From positions 190,482 through 254,481 of the forward strand of contig NZ_MPKW01000012.1 in NCBI RefSeq assembly GCF_009729415.1: a stretch of 64,000 nucleotides of DNA. Reading direction: 5' to 3'. The stretch comes from Mycolicibacterium sp. CBMA 234. GTDB lineage: Bacteria > Actinomycetota > Actinomycetes > Mycobacteriales > Mycobacteriaceae. Below the pieces are notes generated by a model. The model did not search any database, was not told where the DNA came from, and saw nothing but the letters and a program-made list of their open reading frames with translations. Within the stretch, counting starts at the first letter, position 1; each line of letters begins with the position of its first letter. Of this stretch, positions 45,073-54,818 are shown piece after piece. A program made the translations under genes and the position numbers.

Positions 45073-45990
45073 ATGCCGTCCAAAGCGAGCGTCGCGATCG
45101 TCGGCTCGGGAAACATCAGTACTGACCTGCTGTACAAGCTGCTGCGGTCGGACTGGCTCGAGCCGCGCTGGATGATCGGTATCGACCCGGAGAGCGAGGG
45201 CCTGGCCCGCGCCCGCAAGCTCGGGCTGGAGACCAGCCACGAAGGAGCGGACTGGCTGCTGGCCCAGGCCGAGAAGCCGGACTTCGTCTTCGAGGCCACC
45301 AGCGCCTACGTGCACAAGGCCTACGCGCCGCGGTACGAGGAAGCCGGCATCCGGGCCATCGACCTGACCCCGGCCGCCGTCGGCCCCGGCGTGATCCCGC
45401 CGGCCAACCTGCGGGCGCACCTGGATTCGATGAACGTCAACATGGTCACCTGTGGTGGCCAGGCCACCATCCCGATGGTCTACGCGGTGTCCCGTGCCGT
45501 TGAGGCACAGGGCGGCGTGCCCTACGCCGAGATCGTGGCGTCCGTGTCGTCGGCTTCGGCCGGCCCCGGCACCCGGGCCAACATCGACGAGTTCACCAAG
45601 ACCACCAGCGCCGGCGTGCGCGACATCGGTGGGGCTCGCGATGGCAAGGCCATCATTATCCTGAACCCGGCCGAGCCGCCAATGATCATGCGCGACACCA
45701 TCTTCTGCGCCATCCCCGAAGATGCCGACCACGCCGCCATCACGCAGTCCGTCAAGGATGTGGTCGCCGAGGTGCAGACCTACGTGCCCGGTTACCGGCT
45801 GCTCAACGAGCCGCAGTTCGACGAGCCGTCGGTGGTCAACGGTGGCCAGCACGTTGTCAGCATCTTCGTCGAGGTGGAGGGTGCAGGCGACTACTTGCCG
45901 CCCTACGCTGGAAACCTGGACATCATGACGGCCGCGGCCACCAAGGTGGGCGAAGAGATCGCCAAGCAACTCGTGGAGGTTAAGGCATGA
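45073..45990 (+). CDS. hsaG: Acylating acetaldehyde/propanal dehydrogenase HsaG
   Basis: 305 residues. [18 protein letters not shown] is the NAD-binding start, and [20 protein letters not shown] contains the catalytic Cys. HsaG turns the aldehyde released by HsaF into acyl-CoA. It normally works as an HsaF-HsaG complex with channelled intermediate. The frame is open further left, but GAGGAG at 45062-45067 precedes the ATG at 45073, which gives [16 protein letters not shown]. The stop overlaps the hsaF ATG (ATGA). Confidence 0.95.
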   Translation: MPSKASVAIVGSGNISTDLLYKLLRSDWLEPRWMIGIDPESEGLARARKLGLETSHEGADWLLAQAEKPDFVFEATSAYVHKAYAPRYEEAGIRAIDLTPAAVGPGVIPPANLRAHLDSMNVNMVTCGGQATIPMVYAVSRAVEAQGGVPYAEIVASVSSASAGPGTRANIDEFTKTTSAGVRDIGGARDGKAIIILNPAEPPMIMRDTIFCAIPEDADHAAITQSVKDVVAEVQTYVPGYRLLNEPQFDEPSVVNGGQHVVSIFVEVEGAGDYLPPYAGNLDIMTAAATKVGEEIAKQLVEVKA

Positions 45991-47051
45991 GCACCGCACT
46001 TCAGCCCGGAGACATCTTCTTCGACGCCGCCTGGGACGTCCGGATGACGGACACCTCGCTGCGCGACGGCTCGCACCACAAGCGCCACCAGTTCACCGGT
46101 GACGAGGTCCGGGCGATCGTCGGCGCCCTCGACAACGCCGGTGTTCCGGTCATCGAGGTCACCCACGGTGACGGTCTTGGCGGTTCGAGCTTCAACTACG
46201 GGTTCTCCAAGACCCCGGAGCAGGAGCTGATCACCATCGCGGCAGAGACCGCGAAGAACGCCAAGATCGCCTTCCTGATGCTGCCGGGTGTGGGCACCAA
46301 GGAAGACATCCGCATCGCGCAGGGCAACGGCGGCTCGATCTGCCGGATCGCCACCCACTGCACCGAGGCCGACGTCTCGATCCAGCACTTCGGCTTCGCC
46401 CGTGAACTGGGCCTGGAGACCGTCGGCTTCCTGATGATGAGCCACACCATCTCCCCGGAGAAACTGGCGAAGCAGGCCCGCATCATGGCCGACGCCGGCT
46501 GCCAGTGCGTTTACGTGGTGGACTCCGCGGGTGCGCTGGTGCTCGAAGGTGTCGCCGACCGGGTCGCCGCTCTGGTGGCCGAGCTCGGTAACGATGCGCA
46601 GGTTGGTTTCCATGGCCACGAGAACCTTGGTCTGGGCGTTGCCAATTCGGTCGAGGCCGTGCGCGCCGGGGCCAAGCAGATCGACGGGTCCTGCCGTCGG
46701 TTCGGTGCCGGTGCGGGCAACGCGCCGGTCGAGGCGCTGGTCGGGGTGTTCGACAAGATCGGCGTCAAGACCGGTATCGACTTCTTCGACATCGCGGACG
46801 CCGCGGAAGAGGTTGTCGCCCCGGCGATGCCGGCCGAATGCCTGTTGGACCGCAATGCGCTGGTGATGGGCTACGCGGGTGTGTACTCCAGCTTCCTCAA
46901 GCACGCGGTGCGCCAGGGCGAGCGCTACGGCGTGCCCGCCCACGAGCTGTTGCTCCGCGTCGGCCAGCGCAAGCTGATCGGTGGCCAGGAGGACCAGTTG
47001 ATCGATATCGCGCTGGAGATCAAGCGGGAGCAGGCCGAGGCCGGCGCCTAG
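45987..47051 (+). CDS. hsaF: 4-hydroxy-2-oxovalerate aldolase HsaF
   Basis: 354 residues of the DmpG/HsaF TIM-barrel family. [18 protein letters not shown] carries the substrate Arg and metal Asp, and [20 protein letters not shown] the metal histidines (HGH). It cleaves 4-hydroxy-2-oxo acids to pyruvate and an aldehyde passed to HsaG. It overlaps hsaG by four bases. A U-tracted stem-loop at 47129-47164 follows, shared with the converging WS/DGAT gene. Confidence 0.95.
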   Translation: MSTALQPGDIFFDAAWDVRMTDTSLRDGSHHKRHQFTGDEVRAIVGALDNAGVPVIEVTHGDGLGGSSFNYGFSKTPEQELITIAAETAKNAKIAFLMLPGVGTKEDIRIAQGNGGSICRIATHCTEADVSIQHFGFARELGLETVGFLMMSHTISPEKLAKQARIMADAGCQCVYVVDSAGALVLEGVADRVAALVAELGNDAQVGFHGHENLGLGVANSVEAVRAGAKQIDGSCRRFGAGAGNAPVEALVGVFDKIGVKTGIDFFDIADAAEEVVAPAMPAECLLDRNALVMGYAGVYSSFLKHAVRQGERYGVPAHELLLRVGQRKLIGGQEDQLIDIALEIKREQAEAGA

Positions 47052-47128
47052 ATCGACGTCAGTGAGTGCTATGCACGGTATTGAGCCAAATTCCGTGCGT
47101 AACAATCACATTCGTTAGCCAAGACACT

Positions 47129-47164
47129 AAAACGCCGGCCGCCCAATGGGGCAGCCGGCGTTTT
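47129..47164. terminator. Bidirectional rho-independent terminator after hsaF
   Basis: AAAACGCCGGC (47129-47139) pairs with GCCGGCGTTTT (47154-47164). An inner GCCC/GGGC extends the stem around loop AATG, with single mismatched bases between. The flanking A and T runs give U-tracts on both strands. It separates hsaF (stop 47051) from the converging acyltransferase gene (stop 47186). Confidence 0.9.
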
Positions 47165-47185
47165 GCGTGTCCGGGGTCGCCGAGG

Positions 47186-48595
47186 TCAGCTGTTGACGGA
47201 GTCCGTCGCGGGTTGGCAGCGAGCCACCAGCTCGGCCAGGGCCGCGGGCAGACGGTCGGCGATGGTGTGCGGGTCCTTCACCTGGTCGGTGCAGGTGAGC
47301 ACGCAGATTTGCATTTCGCCTTCGTAGCTCCAGCCGGTGATGTTCATGCCCATCGGAAAGACAAGTGGCCCAGTCGAAATCAGCTTCTCGACCGGCGCCC
47401 CACCGAAGTGCAGGCGCTGCTGCGGGCCACGCATGTTGGAGGCGATCATGCTGAACATCGGGCGCTTCTTGACCTGTGCCCCGATGGTCGGCAGCACCCG
47501 GGAGTAGACCTTGAACAGCGGCCAGTACTCCATCCAGTCATGCTGCAGCCAGGCGTCGCGCTCGCTCTGGACTTCGCGTGCGGTGGTGGTGTTGGTCGCG
47601 ATGGCGCGGAGGCGCTCCACCGGATCGTCGATGTTGGTGGCGAGCTCGACATTCCAGCGGGCCACCTTGTTGCCCCAGCGGTCGCCGTCCTGTGGGCGCA
47701 TCGACACCGGCACCACGGCGGTCTGGCTGTCGTCGCCGAGCGGTCCGCGGGAGGCCTCGTACTCGCGTAAGACGGTGCTGCACATGGCCAGAAAGACGTC
47801 GTTGACGCTGACGCCGAAGGTCTTCGACACCTGCTTGATCTGGTCCATGTCGACGGCGCGGAACGCGAATCCGCGCTTCGCCGTCAGCGGCTCGTTGAAC
47901 GGCAGAGCCGGCGGGACGAACGCCTCGGCATAGCCGGGCTTGCCGGCCTTCTGCCTCCGCTGGATGGTGCGGGTGACCTTGGCCGTACGGGCCAGGACCT
48001 TGGGAAACTTCGTGAGCGACTTGACCTGCTGACGCGCCACCATCGGCAGCCATTCCGCGGTCGGGGGACGGTGCTCGTCGGCTGCCGGGTGGGCGGACGG
48101 CTCGGGCAGCCGGGCCTCCGGGTCGGCGCTGTACAACATCTCGAGCAGGTTCAGCGAAGCCATGCCGTCGGCTACCGCGTGGTGGATCTTCAGCACCAGC
48201 GCGACCCGGCCGTCGGCCAGGCCGTCGATGTACCACATCTGCCAGGCCGGCCGATTGCGGTCCAGGGGCTCCTCGAACAATGTGGCGATCGCTGCACCGA
48301 GCTCACGGTCGGTTCCCGGAGCGGCGGCAGTGGCTCGCTGCATGTGGTAGTTCAGGTCACCCCGGGCGCGGGTGATCCACCACGGGCGGCCGGCGCCGAA
48401 CCGCGGCGACATCAACTGCCACTGCAGTGGCTCGACTCGGTCGACGAGACCGGGCAGGGCGGCCCGGACGGCTTCGAAGGTGATGGGCTCGTGGCCCTGG
48501 GCGGGATCGAGCACGACGGCCTTGATGGTGTGCTGCGGTTGGACAGCGCTCTCCCATGCCAGGAAGCTGTTGTCCTCGCCCGATAAACGTCGCAT
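47186..48595 (-). CDS. WS/DGAT-family acyltransferase (wax ester synthase/diacylglycerol acyltransferase-like)
   Basis: 469 residues. It opens MRRLSGEDNSFLAWESAVQP and has HHAVADG at 138-144, the HHxxxDG condensation-type active site, then RRPxxGDxxGN-like segments near VSMRPQDGDRWGNKVARWNV. These enzymes acylate diacylglycerol or fatty alcohols to make storage lipids. Mycobacteria carry many paralogues. Which acceptor this one uses cannot be told from sequence. It converges with hsaF; the gene-free 48596-48783 separates it from the divergent SDR. Confidence 0.9.
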   Translation of the reverse strand: MRRLSGEDNSFLAWESAVQPQHTIKAVVLDPAQGHEPITFEAVRAALPGLVDRVEPLQWQLMSPRFGAGRPWWITRARGDLNYHMQRATAAAPGTDRELGAAIATLFEEPLDRNRPAWQMWYIDGLADGRVALVLKIHHAVADGMASLNLLEMLYSADPEARLPEPSAHPAADEHRPPTAEWLPMVARQQVKSLTKFPKVLARTAKVTRTIQRRQKAGKPGYAEAFVPPALPFNEPLTAKRGFAFRAVDMDQIKQVSKTFGVSVNDVFLAMCSTVLREYEASRGPLGDDSQTAVVPVSMRPQDGDRWGNKVARWNVELATNIDDPVERLRAIATNTTTAREVQSERDAWLQHDWMEYWPLFKVYSRVLPTIGAQVKKRPMFSMIASNMRGPQQRLHFGGAPVEKLISTGPLVFPMGMNITGWSYEGEMQICVLTCTDQVKDPHTIADRLPAALAELVARCQPATDSVNS

Positions 48596-48783
48596 ACGTC
48601 ACTATGATGGCAAATGTGTGAGGCAGCGAACATCATGTCTCGGTGATTGGGAAGTGGCTATGAACTCCCTGCGATTCCCGGCTTAGCGTGCACAACATGA
48701 GCTGATGCAGCGTCCGTCTGCGGAGCTTGAGGGGGCTCCCCGACGCCGTCCGTTGTCTGCACGATTTTGATTGGAGTAGGGAA

Positions 48784-49581
48784 ATGCAATTGAGGAACAG
48801 CCGGGTCCTGGTGACCGGTGCCAGCCGTGGTCTGGGTAAGAACATCGCTCAGGCGATGGCCCGGCACGGCGCCGAGGTTGCGCTCGTCGCCCGCAATGCC
48901 GAACAGCTCGAAGAGCTGGCGAAAGAGCTTGGCGGCAAGGCATATCCCGCCGATCTGATGGATCCGGCGGCCGTCGAGTCGCTGATCGGTCGCGTCGAGG
49001 CCGACGGCCCCATTGATGTGATCGTCAACAATGCCGGCATCGACCGGGTCGGCCGGTTCTACGAGGCCTCGTCGGAGGACGTGCGAGATCTGTTGCAGGT
49101 CAACCTGATTGCCCCCATGGAGCTGTGCCGTCAGGTGATGCCGCTGATGATCAAGCGCGGTCGCGGCCACATCGTCAACGTGTCCTCGATGGGCGCCATC
49201 TCCACCGGGCCGGGCGTCACGCTGTACGGCGCGTCAAAGGCCGGGCTCAGCCACTTCACCGCAGGTATCCGTTCCGAGCTGCGCAGCAAGCCGGTCAACA
49301 CCACGCTGGTGCAGATCGGTGAGGTCAAGACCGACATGATCGATCACATCCGGGCGTTCGGTCCGGCGCGCCGCACCATCGAACGGTCGCTCAAGTTCCG
49401 GATGATTCCGCAGCAGCCGCTGGACGCTGACATGGTCGCCGAGGCTATCGCCGACGCCGTGGAAAAAGAGAAGAAGCACGTCATCCTGCCCAAGCGCATT
49501 GCCGCGATGGCCTACCTCACGGAGACTCCGCGCCGGGTTTCCGAACTCATGCTGACCGGCATCGACCAGGACAGCGACTAG
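48784..49581 (+). CDS. Short-chain dehydrogenase/reductase
   Basis: 265 residues of the classical SDR type. VLVTGASRGLGKNIAQAMAR binds NAD(P), VNNAGIDRVGRFYE follows, and the catalytic serine (VSSMGAIS) precedes YGASKAG with the Tyr and Lys. The long C-terminus (LPKRIAAMAYLTETPRRVSE) suggests acyl or lipid substrates. The ATG at 48784 is preceded by GGAG a few bases upstream; the frame upstream to 48727 is not used. The substrate is unknown. It is followed two bases after its stop by a second SDR gene. Confidence 0.88.
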   Translation: MQLRNSRVLVTGASRGLGKNIAQAMARHGAEVALVARNAEQLEELAKELGGKAYPADLMDPAAVESLIGRVEADGPIDVIVNNAGIDRVGRFYEASSEDVRDLLQVNLIAPMELCRQVMPLMIKRGRGHIVNVSSMGAISTGPGVTLYGASKAGLSHFTAGIRSELRSKPVNTTLVQIGEVKTDMIDHIRAFGPARRTIERSLKFRMIPQQPLDADMVAEAIADAVEKEKKHVILPKRIAAMAYLTETPRRVSELMLTGIDQDSD

Positions 49582-49583
49582 CC

Positions 49584-50339
49584 ATGGACCTGACCGGCAA
49601 GGTCGCGATCATCACGGGTGCGGCGCGCGGTCAGGGGGAGGCAGAAGCACGACTGTTCGCCGCCTACGGTGCCAAGGTCGTGCTGACTGATGTATTGGTC
49701 GCGGAAGGGGAGGCGGTCGCCGCTTCGATCGGCGCCGCCGCCCGCTTCCAACGCCACGACGTCGGCAGTGAAAGTGATTGGCAGACAACGGTTGAGCTCG
49801 CGCTGAGTCAGTTCGGCCGGATCGATGCGCTGGTGAACAACGCGGCGATCTGTACCGTCGAACCGCTCATGGACCACACCGCGGAGTCGTGGGAGCGGCA
49901 GCTGCGCGTCAATCTGATCGGGCCCTTCCTGGGCACCAAGGCCGTCGTCGAACCCATGCGGGCGGCAGGCGGCGGCTCGATCATCAACGTGTCGTCGCAG
50001 GCCGGTCTGCAGGGGCTGGCAGGCTACAGCGCGTACGGTGCCTCCAAGTGGGGTCTGCGTGGATTCACCAAGGTGGCCGCAATCGAGTTGGGCCCCATGG
50101 GAATTCGGGTCAACACCGTATACCCCGGCATGATCGACACCCCGATGGTCGCGCACCTGCCCATCGAACGCGGCCTGGGTGGACATCCGGGAGCGCCGCT
50201 GACTCGGGTGGGTGCCCCGGAGGAAGTCGCCGAGGTGGTCGCGTTCCTGGCGTCGGACGCATCGTCGTATATGACGGGCGCCGACCTGGCCGTTGACGGC
50301 GGCGCCAGCGCCGGCCGCATCCCGGTCGTCCCGACGTAA
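49584..50339 (+). CDS. Short-chain dehydrogenase/reductase, hydroxysteroid-dehydrogenase-like
   Basis: 251 residues, classical SDR with the TGAARGQG coenzyme motif, VNNAAICTVEPLM, the VSSQAGLQG serine and YSAYGASKWG with catalytic Tyr and Lys. GIRVNTVYPGMIDTPMV and MTGADLAVDGGA form the usual C-terminal blocks. The sequence resembles 3-alpha/20-beta-hydroxysteroid dehydrogenases, which fits the sterol neighbourhood, but the exact substrate is a guess. It is two bases downstream of the preceding SDR gene and so probably co-transcribed. Confidence 0.88.
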   Translation: MDLTGKVAIITGAARGQGEAEARLFAAYGAKVVLTDVLVAEGEAVAASIGAAARFQRHDVGSESDWQTTVELALSQFGRIDALVNNAAICTVEPLMDHTAESWERQLRVNLIGPFLGTKAVVEPMRAAGGGSIINVSSQAGLQGLAGYSAYGASKWGLRGFTKVAAIELGPMGIRVNTVYPGMIDTPMVAHLPIERGLGGHPGAPLTRVGAPEEVAEVVAFLASDASSYMTGADLAVDGGASAGRIPVVPT

Positions 50340-50376
50340 CGAGCGACTTGTCAGACTTCCCCGGCAAGATGGGCGC

Positions 50377-51378
50377 ATGGCCGGGGACGAATCCACACTG
50401 GCGCCCGACCGCAGACGTCGCGCCGGGTCTATGGAACTGCTGCTTGTCAGCCTCATCGGCTTGGCGTTGTCGGGTTCGTGGGTCAGTGGCCTGCTGACCG
50501 ATCACGCTCGGCTGGCCGCTGCAGCCACGGTGTTCTGCGGGGTATTCGTGCAGGCTCTACCGTTCCTGGTGCTCGGCGTCATCGTCAGCGGGCTGGTGGC
50601 GGCGTATCTCACCCCGGAGCGGCTGGCGCGCCTGCTGCCGAAACAACCCGCGCTCGCGGTGGCGGTCGCCGGGGTCGGTGGTGCCGCACTGCCAGGGTGT
50701 GAGTGCGGGTCGGTGCCGGTGGCGCGCCGGCTGTTCAGCGGGGCGACGGCCGGGGCGGCCCTGACCTTCATGTTATCGGCGCCGGCGATCAATCCCGTTG
50801 TCTTGGTCGCGACGGCTGTCGCATTTCCCGGGCAGCCGCGGGTGGTGCTGGCGCGGTTCCTGGCATCGCTGCTGACCGCCGTGGTCATGGGCCTGTTGTG
50901 GCAGCGCTGGGGGCGGACCGAATGGGTGACCCGGACGCTGCCCCGTCACCACGACGAGGGCGCGTCCCGATTCACCGTGTTCACCGAGGCCGCGCGCCAT
51001 GACTTCCTGCAGTCCGCGTCGTATCTGGTGGTCGGCGCCGGCGCGGCGGCGGTCCTGCGCGCGGCGGTGCCGCCCTGGGTGTTCGGGCATATCGCCGGCA
51101 ATGTGGTGGTCGGTGTCGTGATCATGGCGCTGCTGGCCGTGGTGCTGGCGTTGTGTTCGGAGGCCGACGCCTTCGTCGCGGCCAGCCTGACCATGATTCC
51201 GCTGCTGCCGCGGCTGGTGTTCCTGGTGGTCGGGCCTGCCGTCGACGTCAAGTTGTTCGCGATGCAGACCGGGGTGTTCGGCCGACCGTTCGCGGTGCGG
51301 TTCGCCCCGGTGACGTTGGTGGTGGCCGCGGTCTGCGCGACGGTCGTCGGGCTGCTGATCCTCGGGGGCGCGCAGTGA
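50377..51378 (+). CDS. DUF318/ArsP-family permease
   Basis: 333 residues with eight or so membrane helices. LPGCECGSVPVARRLFSGAT contains the CxCGxxP motif typical of this permease family; TFMLSAPAINPVVLVATAVA is the repeat segment. Transported substrates are uncertain (metals or organic arsenicals in some members). The ATG at 50377 or 50431 could be the start; neither has a strong ribosome-binding site. The stop overlaps the GTG of the next gene, and the two families occur together in many genomes. Confidence 0.83.
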   Translation: MAGDESTLAPDRRRRAGSMELLLVSLIGLALSGSWVSGLLTDHARLAAAATVFCGVFVQALPFLVLGVIVSGLVAAYLTPERLARLLPKQPALAVAVAGVGGAALPGCECGSVPVARRLFSGATAGAALTFMLSAPAINPVVLVATAVAFPGQPRVVLARFLASLLTAVVMGLLWQRWGRTEWVTRTLPRHHDEGASRFTVFTEAARHDFLQSASYLVVGAGAAAVLRAAVPPWVFGHIAGNVVVGVVIMALLAVVLALCSEADAFVAASLTMIPLLPRLVFLVVGPAVDVKLFAMQTGVFGRPFAVRFAPVTLVVAAVCATVVGLLILGGAQ

Positions 51379-52043
51379 GCCGGGAAACGCAGAACCTCCT
51401 GGTGCTGTTGATCGGGCTGAGTATGGGCCTGATCGCGGTGAAGGGCACCTACCTGAACTTCGTCAAGCCGGCGCTATTTCCGTTTCTGATCGTGGCGGCC
51501 GTGCTGCTGGTGGCGCTGGCTCTGGTGTGCCTGGTGCGGGATCTGCGTAACGGCCCCCCTCTCGGGCATCACCACCACCGGGGGCTGTTGGCATGGCTGC
51601 TGCTGGTCCCGGTGGCGCTGACCGCGTTCGTCAGCGTGCCGCCTATGAGCGCCGTCGGTGCTGAGACCGTCACCGCGGCGGTGGCTCCGCCCAAACGGGC
51701 GTTTCCGCCGCTGCCGGCCGACGGCGTGGTGTCACTGCCCGAGGTGGTCATGCGAGCGGCCGCCGACTCGACCAAAAGCCTTGAGGGACGGACCATCACC
51801 GTCACCGGTTTCACCATGGGCACCGACCTGGCCCGGGTGGTGATCGTGTGCTGCGCTGCCGACGCGCAGCTGGCTCGCGTCCACTTGGCCGGCGCCATCG
51901 GTCCGCACCCGAATGACACCTGGCTCAAGGTGCAGGGCAAGGTGGTACCCGGGACGTCCAATCCGTCCACGAATTTCGTCCCGACCATGGAAGTGACCCG
52001 TGCCGACCCAATTCCCAAGCCCCGCAATACCTACGCGTACTGA
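51375..52043 (+). CDS. TIGR03943-family membrane protein (permease partner)
   Basis: 222 residues. Two N-terminal membrane helices (about 8-26 and 33-55), a His-rich turn (GHHHHRGLL), a third helix, then an OB-fold-like outer domain with VVIVCCAADAQLARVHL. This is the usual partner of DUF318 permeases. The histidines and the Cys pair suggest metal contact. The GTG at 51375 overlaps the permease stop (GTGA). The RecQ-like gene begins inside its last 44 bases, so three genes form one operon. Confidence 0.85.
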   Translation: MSRETQNLLVLLIGLSMGLIAVKGTYLNFVKPALFPFLIVAAVLLVALALVCLVRDLRNGPPLGHHHHRGLLAWLLLVPVALTAFVSVPPMSAVGAETVTAAVAPPKRAFPPLPADGVVSLPEVVMRAAADSTKSLEGRTITVTGFTMGTDLARVVIVCCAADAQLARVHLAGAIGPHPNDTWLKVQGKVVPGTSNPSTNFVPTMEVTRADPIPKPRNTYAY

Positions 52044-54123
52044 CGCGCAGGCCCTACTCGAGCAGCTCGCCGGCCCCGGCGCGGTGCTGCGCGACGACCA
52101 GTGGGTGGCCATCGAAGCGTTGGTGGTCGGTCGTCGGCGAGCATTAGTGGTGCAGCGCACCGGGTGGGGTAAGTCCGCGGTGTATTTCATCGCGGCCAAA
52201 CTGCTGCGGGCCGCCGGCCGCGGCCCGACGGTGATCGTCTCGCCGCTGCTGGCATTGATGCGCAACCAGGTGGCCTCGGCGGCACGGGCCGGGGTGCGTG
52301 CGGCGACCATCAACTCCAGCAACGTCACAGAATGGGACGAGGTGCATCAGCGGGTGTCAGCCGGTGACCTCGATGTGCTCCTGGTCAGCCCAGAACGGTT
52401 GAACAACCCCGACTTTCGTGACGCAGTGTTGCCGGCGCTGGCCGCGGACGCCGGCCTGGTCGTGGTCGACGAAGCGCATTGCGTGTCCGACTGGGGCCAC
52501 GACTTCCGCCCGGATTACCGGCGCATCCGCACCCTGATCGGTGAGTTGGGTTCGGGCATACCGGTGTTGGCCACCACCGCCACAGCCAACGACCGGGTGG
52601 TGCAGGACATCGCCTCGCAGTTGGGCGTCGGCGGTGCCGACAATGGGCCGGGTGGCGGGACCGACACGCTGGTGTTGCGCGGAGGCCTGGACCGCGAATC
52701 GCTGCGACTGTCGGTGGTGCAGGCCGGGGGACCGGCGCAGCGTGCGGCATGGCTTGCCGCGCACCTGGATTCGCTGCCCGGGTCCGGCATCGTCTACACC
52801 CTGACGGTGTCTCAAGCCCACGACATCGCCGCGCTGCTACGGGAACAGGGCCACACCGTCGCGTCCTACACCGGGTCCACCGAGACCGCCGAACGCGAAC
52901 AGCTCGAAGCTGACCTGCTGGGCAACCGCGTCAAGGCACTGATCGCCACGTCGGCGCTCGGCATGGGCTTCGATAAACCGGACCTGGGCTTCGTCGTGCA
53001 TCTCGGTGCCCCGTCGTCGCCGATTGCGTATTACCAGCAGGTCGGTCGTGCCGGACGCGCCACGGCCAGCGCCGAGGTAATCCTGCTGCCCGGACGCGAG
53101 GACGCGGACATCTGGCGGTATTTCGCCTCGGTGGCATTCCCGTCAGAAGCTCTGGTGCGCAAGGTTATTCAGGAATTGGAGCCAGACCGGGCGCTGTCCA
53201 CAGCGGCGCTGGAGCCGCTGGTGGATCTCAATCGGTCTCGGCTGGAGATGGTGCTCAAGGTGCTCGACGTCGACGGTGCCGTGCGCCGCGTCAAGGGCGG
53301 CTGGATCAGTACCGGCCAGCCGTGGTCGTACGACGAGGAGCGGTATCGCAATCTCGATGCCGCCCGGCAGCGTGAACAGCAGGCCATGCTGGACTACCAG
53401 TCCACGACCGAGTGTCGAATGGTGTTCCTGCGCAGCCAACTTGACGACCCTGAGCTGGGTGGCGACGGCTGTGGCCGGTGCGACAACTGTACCGGGTCGC
53501 GCTACACCGCGGAGGTCGATGCCGGGGCCGCGTCGGCGGTCCGCGACCAGTTGATGCGTCCGGGCGTGGAGATCGCACCCCGCAAACAGTGGCCGACGGG
53601 TTTGCGCTCCTTGGGAATTGGTATGTCAGGCCGCATTTCCGATGGACCCGAGCCGGGCCGGGTCATCGGGCGGCTGACTGACCTGGGGTGGGGCGCGCGG
53701 TTACGTCAACTGCTCGTCGAGCCCGACGGCGAGGTGCCCGACGCGGTGGTGCAGGCTGCCGTTGCGGTACTGAAGGCCTGGAGCTGGGATGCCCGCCCCG
53801 TGGCGGTGATGGGCCTGGATTCCGCGGGCCACCCGCAGCTGATCCGCTCTTTGGTGACCCGGCTGTCGGAACTGGGCCGGCTGCAGAACCTGGGCACGCT
53901 GCCCTATCGGCCGCAGCGGCGGCCCGTCGCTGCGGCCAATTCTGCGTATCGAGTTGCGGCGCTGGTGGATTCGTGGGAGGTGCCGGCGCTGGACGTGAGC
54001 GGCCCGGTGCTGCTGGTAGACGACCTGGTCGACACCGGCTGGACCATGACCATGGCGACGCAGGTGCTGCGCGCCGCCGGGGCGCCCGCGGTCCTGCCGT
54101 TCGCGATCGCGTCGGTCAGTTGA
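52000..54123 (+). CDS. RecQ-family DNA helicase with C-terminal phosphoribosyltransferase-like domain
   Basis: 707 residues. A RecQ helicase occupies about 1-480: motif I QRTGWGKS (K58), motif II DEAHCVSDWGHDFRPDY (157-173), motif VI QQVGRAGRA, and the zinc-binding CGRCDNC. A C-terminal part (about 560-707) ends in GPVLLVDDLVDTGWTMTM, a PRPP-binding loop of type I phosphoribosyltransferases. The fused domain could bind a nucleotide signal or act on a base. The GTG at 52000 overlaps the upstream gene by 44 bases and is the only early start that keeps the helicase N-terminus. This gene is not a neighbour of the sterol locus in M. tuberculosis. Confidence 0.9.
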   Translation: MPTQFPSPAIPTRTDAQALLEQLAGPGAVLRDDQWVAIEALVVGRRRALVVQRTGWGKSAVYFIAAKLLRAAGRGPTVIVSPLLALMRNQVASAARAGVRAATINSSNVTEWDEVHQRVSAGDLDVLLVSPERLNNPDFRDAVLPALAADAGLVVVDEAHCVSDWGHDFRPDYRRIRTLIGELGSGIPVLATTATANDRVVQDIASQLGVGGADNGPGGGTDTLVLRGGLDRESLRLSVVQAGGPAQRAAWLAAHLDSLPGSGIVYTLTVSQAHDIAALLREQGHTVASYTGSTETAEREQLEADLLGNRVKALIATSALGMGFDKPDLGFVVHLGAPSSPIAYYQQVGRAGRATASAEVILLPGREDADIWRYFASVAFPSEALVRKVIQELEPDRALSTAALEPLVDLNRSRLEMVLKVLDVDGAVRRVKGGWISTGQPWSYDEERYRNLDAARQREQQAMLDYQSTTECRMVFLRSQLDDPELGGDGCGRCDNCTGSRYTAEVDAGAASAVRDQLMRPGVEIAPRKQWPTGLRSLGIGMSGRISDGPEPGRVIGRLTDLGWGARLRQLLVEPDGEVPDAVVQAAVAVLKAWSWDARPVAVMGLDSAGHPQLIRSLVTRLSELGRLQNLGTLPYRPQRRPVAAANSAYRVAALVDSWEVPALDVSGPVLLVDDLVDTGWTMTMATQVLRAAGAPAVLPFAIASVS

Positions 54124-54127
54124 CGCA

Positions 54128-54775
54128 CTAGAACTCGAGGCGTTGCCATTGTTGGGCTTGCAGGAGCGGGGCCTGCGGCCCGTGCTCGAGCCAAGCTGAG
54201 ATCAGGCGTGGCACCAACGACCGGTCTGGAGTGATCGTCTGAAAGTGCTGATCGGCGCTGCCCGCTCGATACTCCACCTGGCATGGCTCGCCGGGTTCGT
54301 ACAACGATTGGACGTACTCGTTCTCGGCCCGCTCGGCGATGACGTAGTCACCGTAGTAGCGCTGGTTCGCCATCACGTCGACGACGATCTGTTCCGTGAG
54401 GTACGGCAGTTTGGTTCCGTTGGCGATCATCACCTCGGCGTCGACATGTCCGCGAGGGTCGAACACCTGCCGCTGCTGCAGATCCACCAAGGCGAGCTGT
54501 CGATCTCGGGTCATCTCCAGTAGCTCGTAGATCGTGCGGTCCCACTCGGGCCAGCGGGTGCACAGAATCGCCCCGTGGACGCCGGCGTCCACGGGCCACA
54601 TCGAGAGAAAGCCTCCGTCTTCGGCGATGGCATCGATGCGGTCAAGCTCCGCGATCAGGTCGGTGACGGGCTCCGGTGGAACGCCCCCTGACTCGCGGTA
54701 CATGGCGTCGCAGGCTTTCAGAGCCTCGTCGACGGTGGAGAACACCGCGGGAAGCACCGCGAAATCCATAGACAT
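54128..54775 (-). CDS. Conserved protein of unknown function
   Basis: 215 residues, mostly acidic and soluble, beginning MSMDFAVLPAVFSTVDEALK. No membrane helix, signal peptide or catalytic motif was recognised. The Trp/Tyr-rich middle (ILCTRWPEWDRTIYELLEMT) might be a binding surface. The gene is 43 bases after the next unknown gene (54819-55223) in the same direction, so they may form a pair. It ends four bases after the converging helicase gene. Confidence 0.75.
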   Translation of the reverse strand: MSMDFAVLPAVFSTVDEALKACDAMYRESGGVPPEPVTDLIAELDRIDAIAEDGGFLSMWPVDAGVHGAILCTRWPEWDRTIYELLEMTRDRQLALVDLQQRQVFDPRGHVDAEVMIANGTKLPYLTEQIVVDVMANQRYYGDYVIAERAENEYVQSLYEPGEPCQVEYRAGSADQHFQTITPDRSLVPRLISAWLEHGPQAPLLQAQQWQRLEF

Positions 54776-54818
54776 GCCACCGACCTCCTCACGAACTTCT
54801 TGCTTCTTGCGGACAGTG

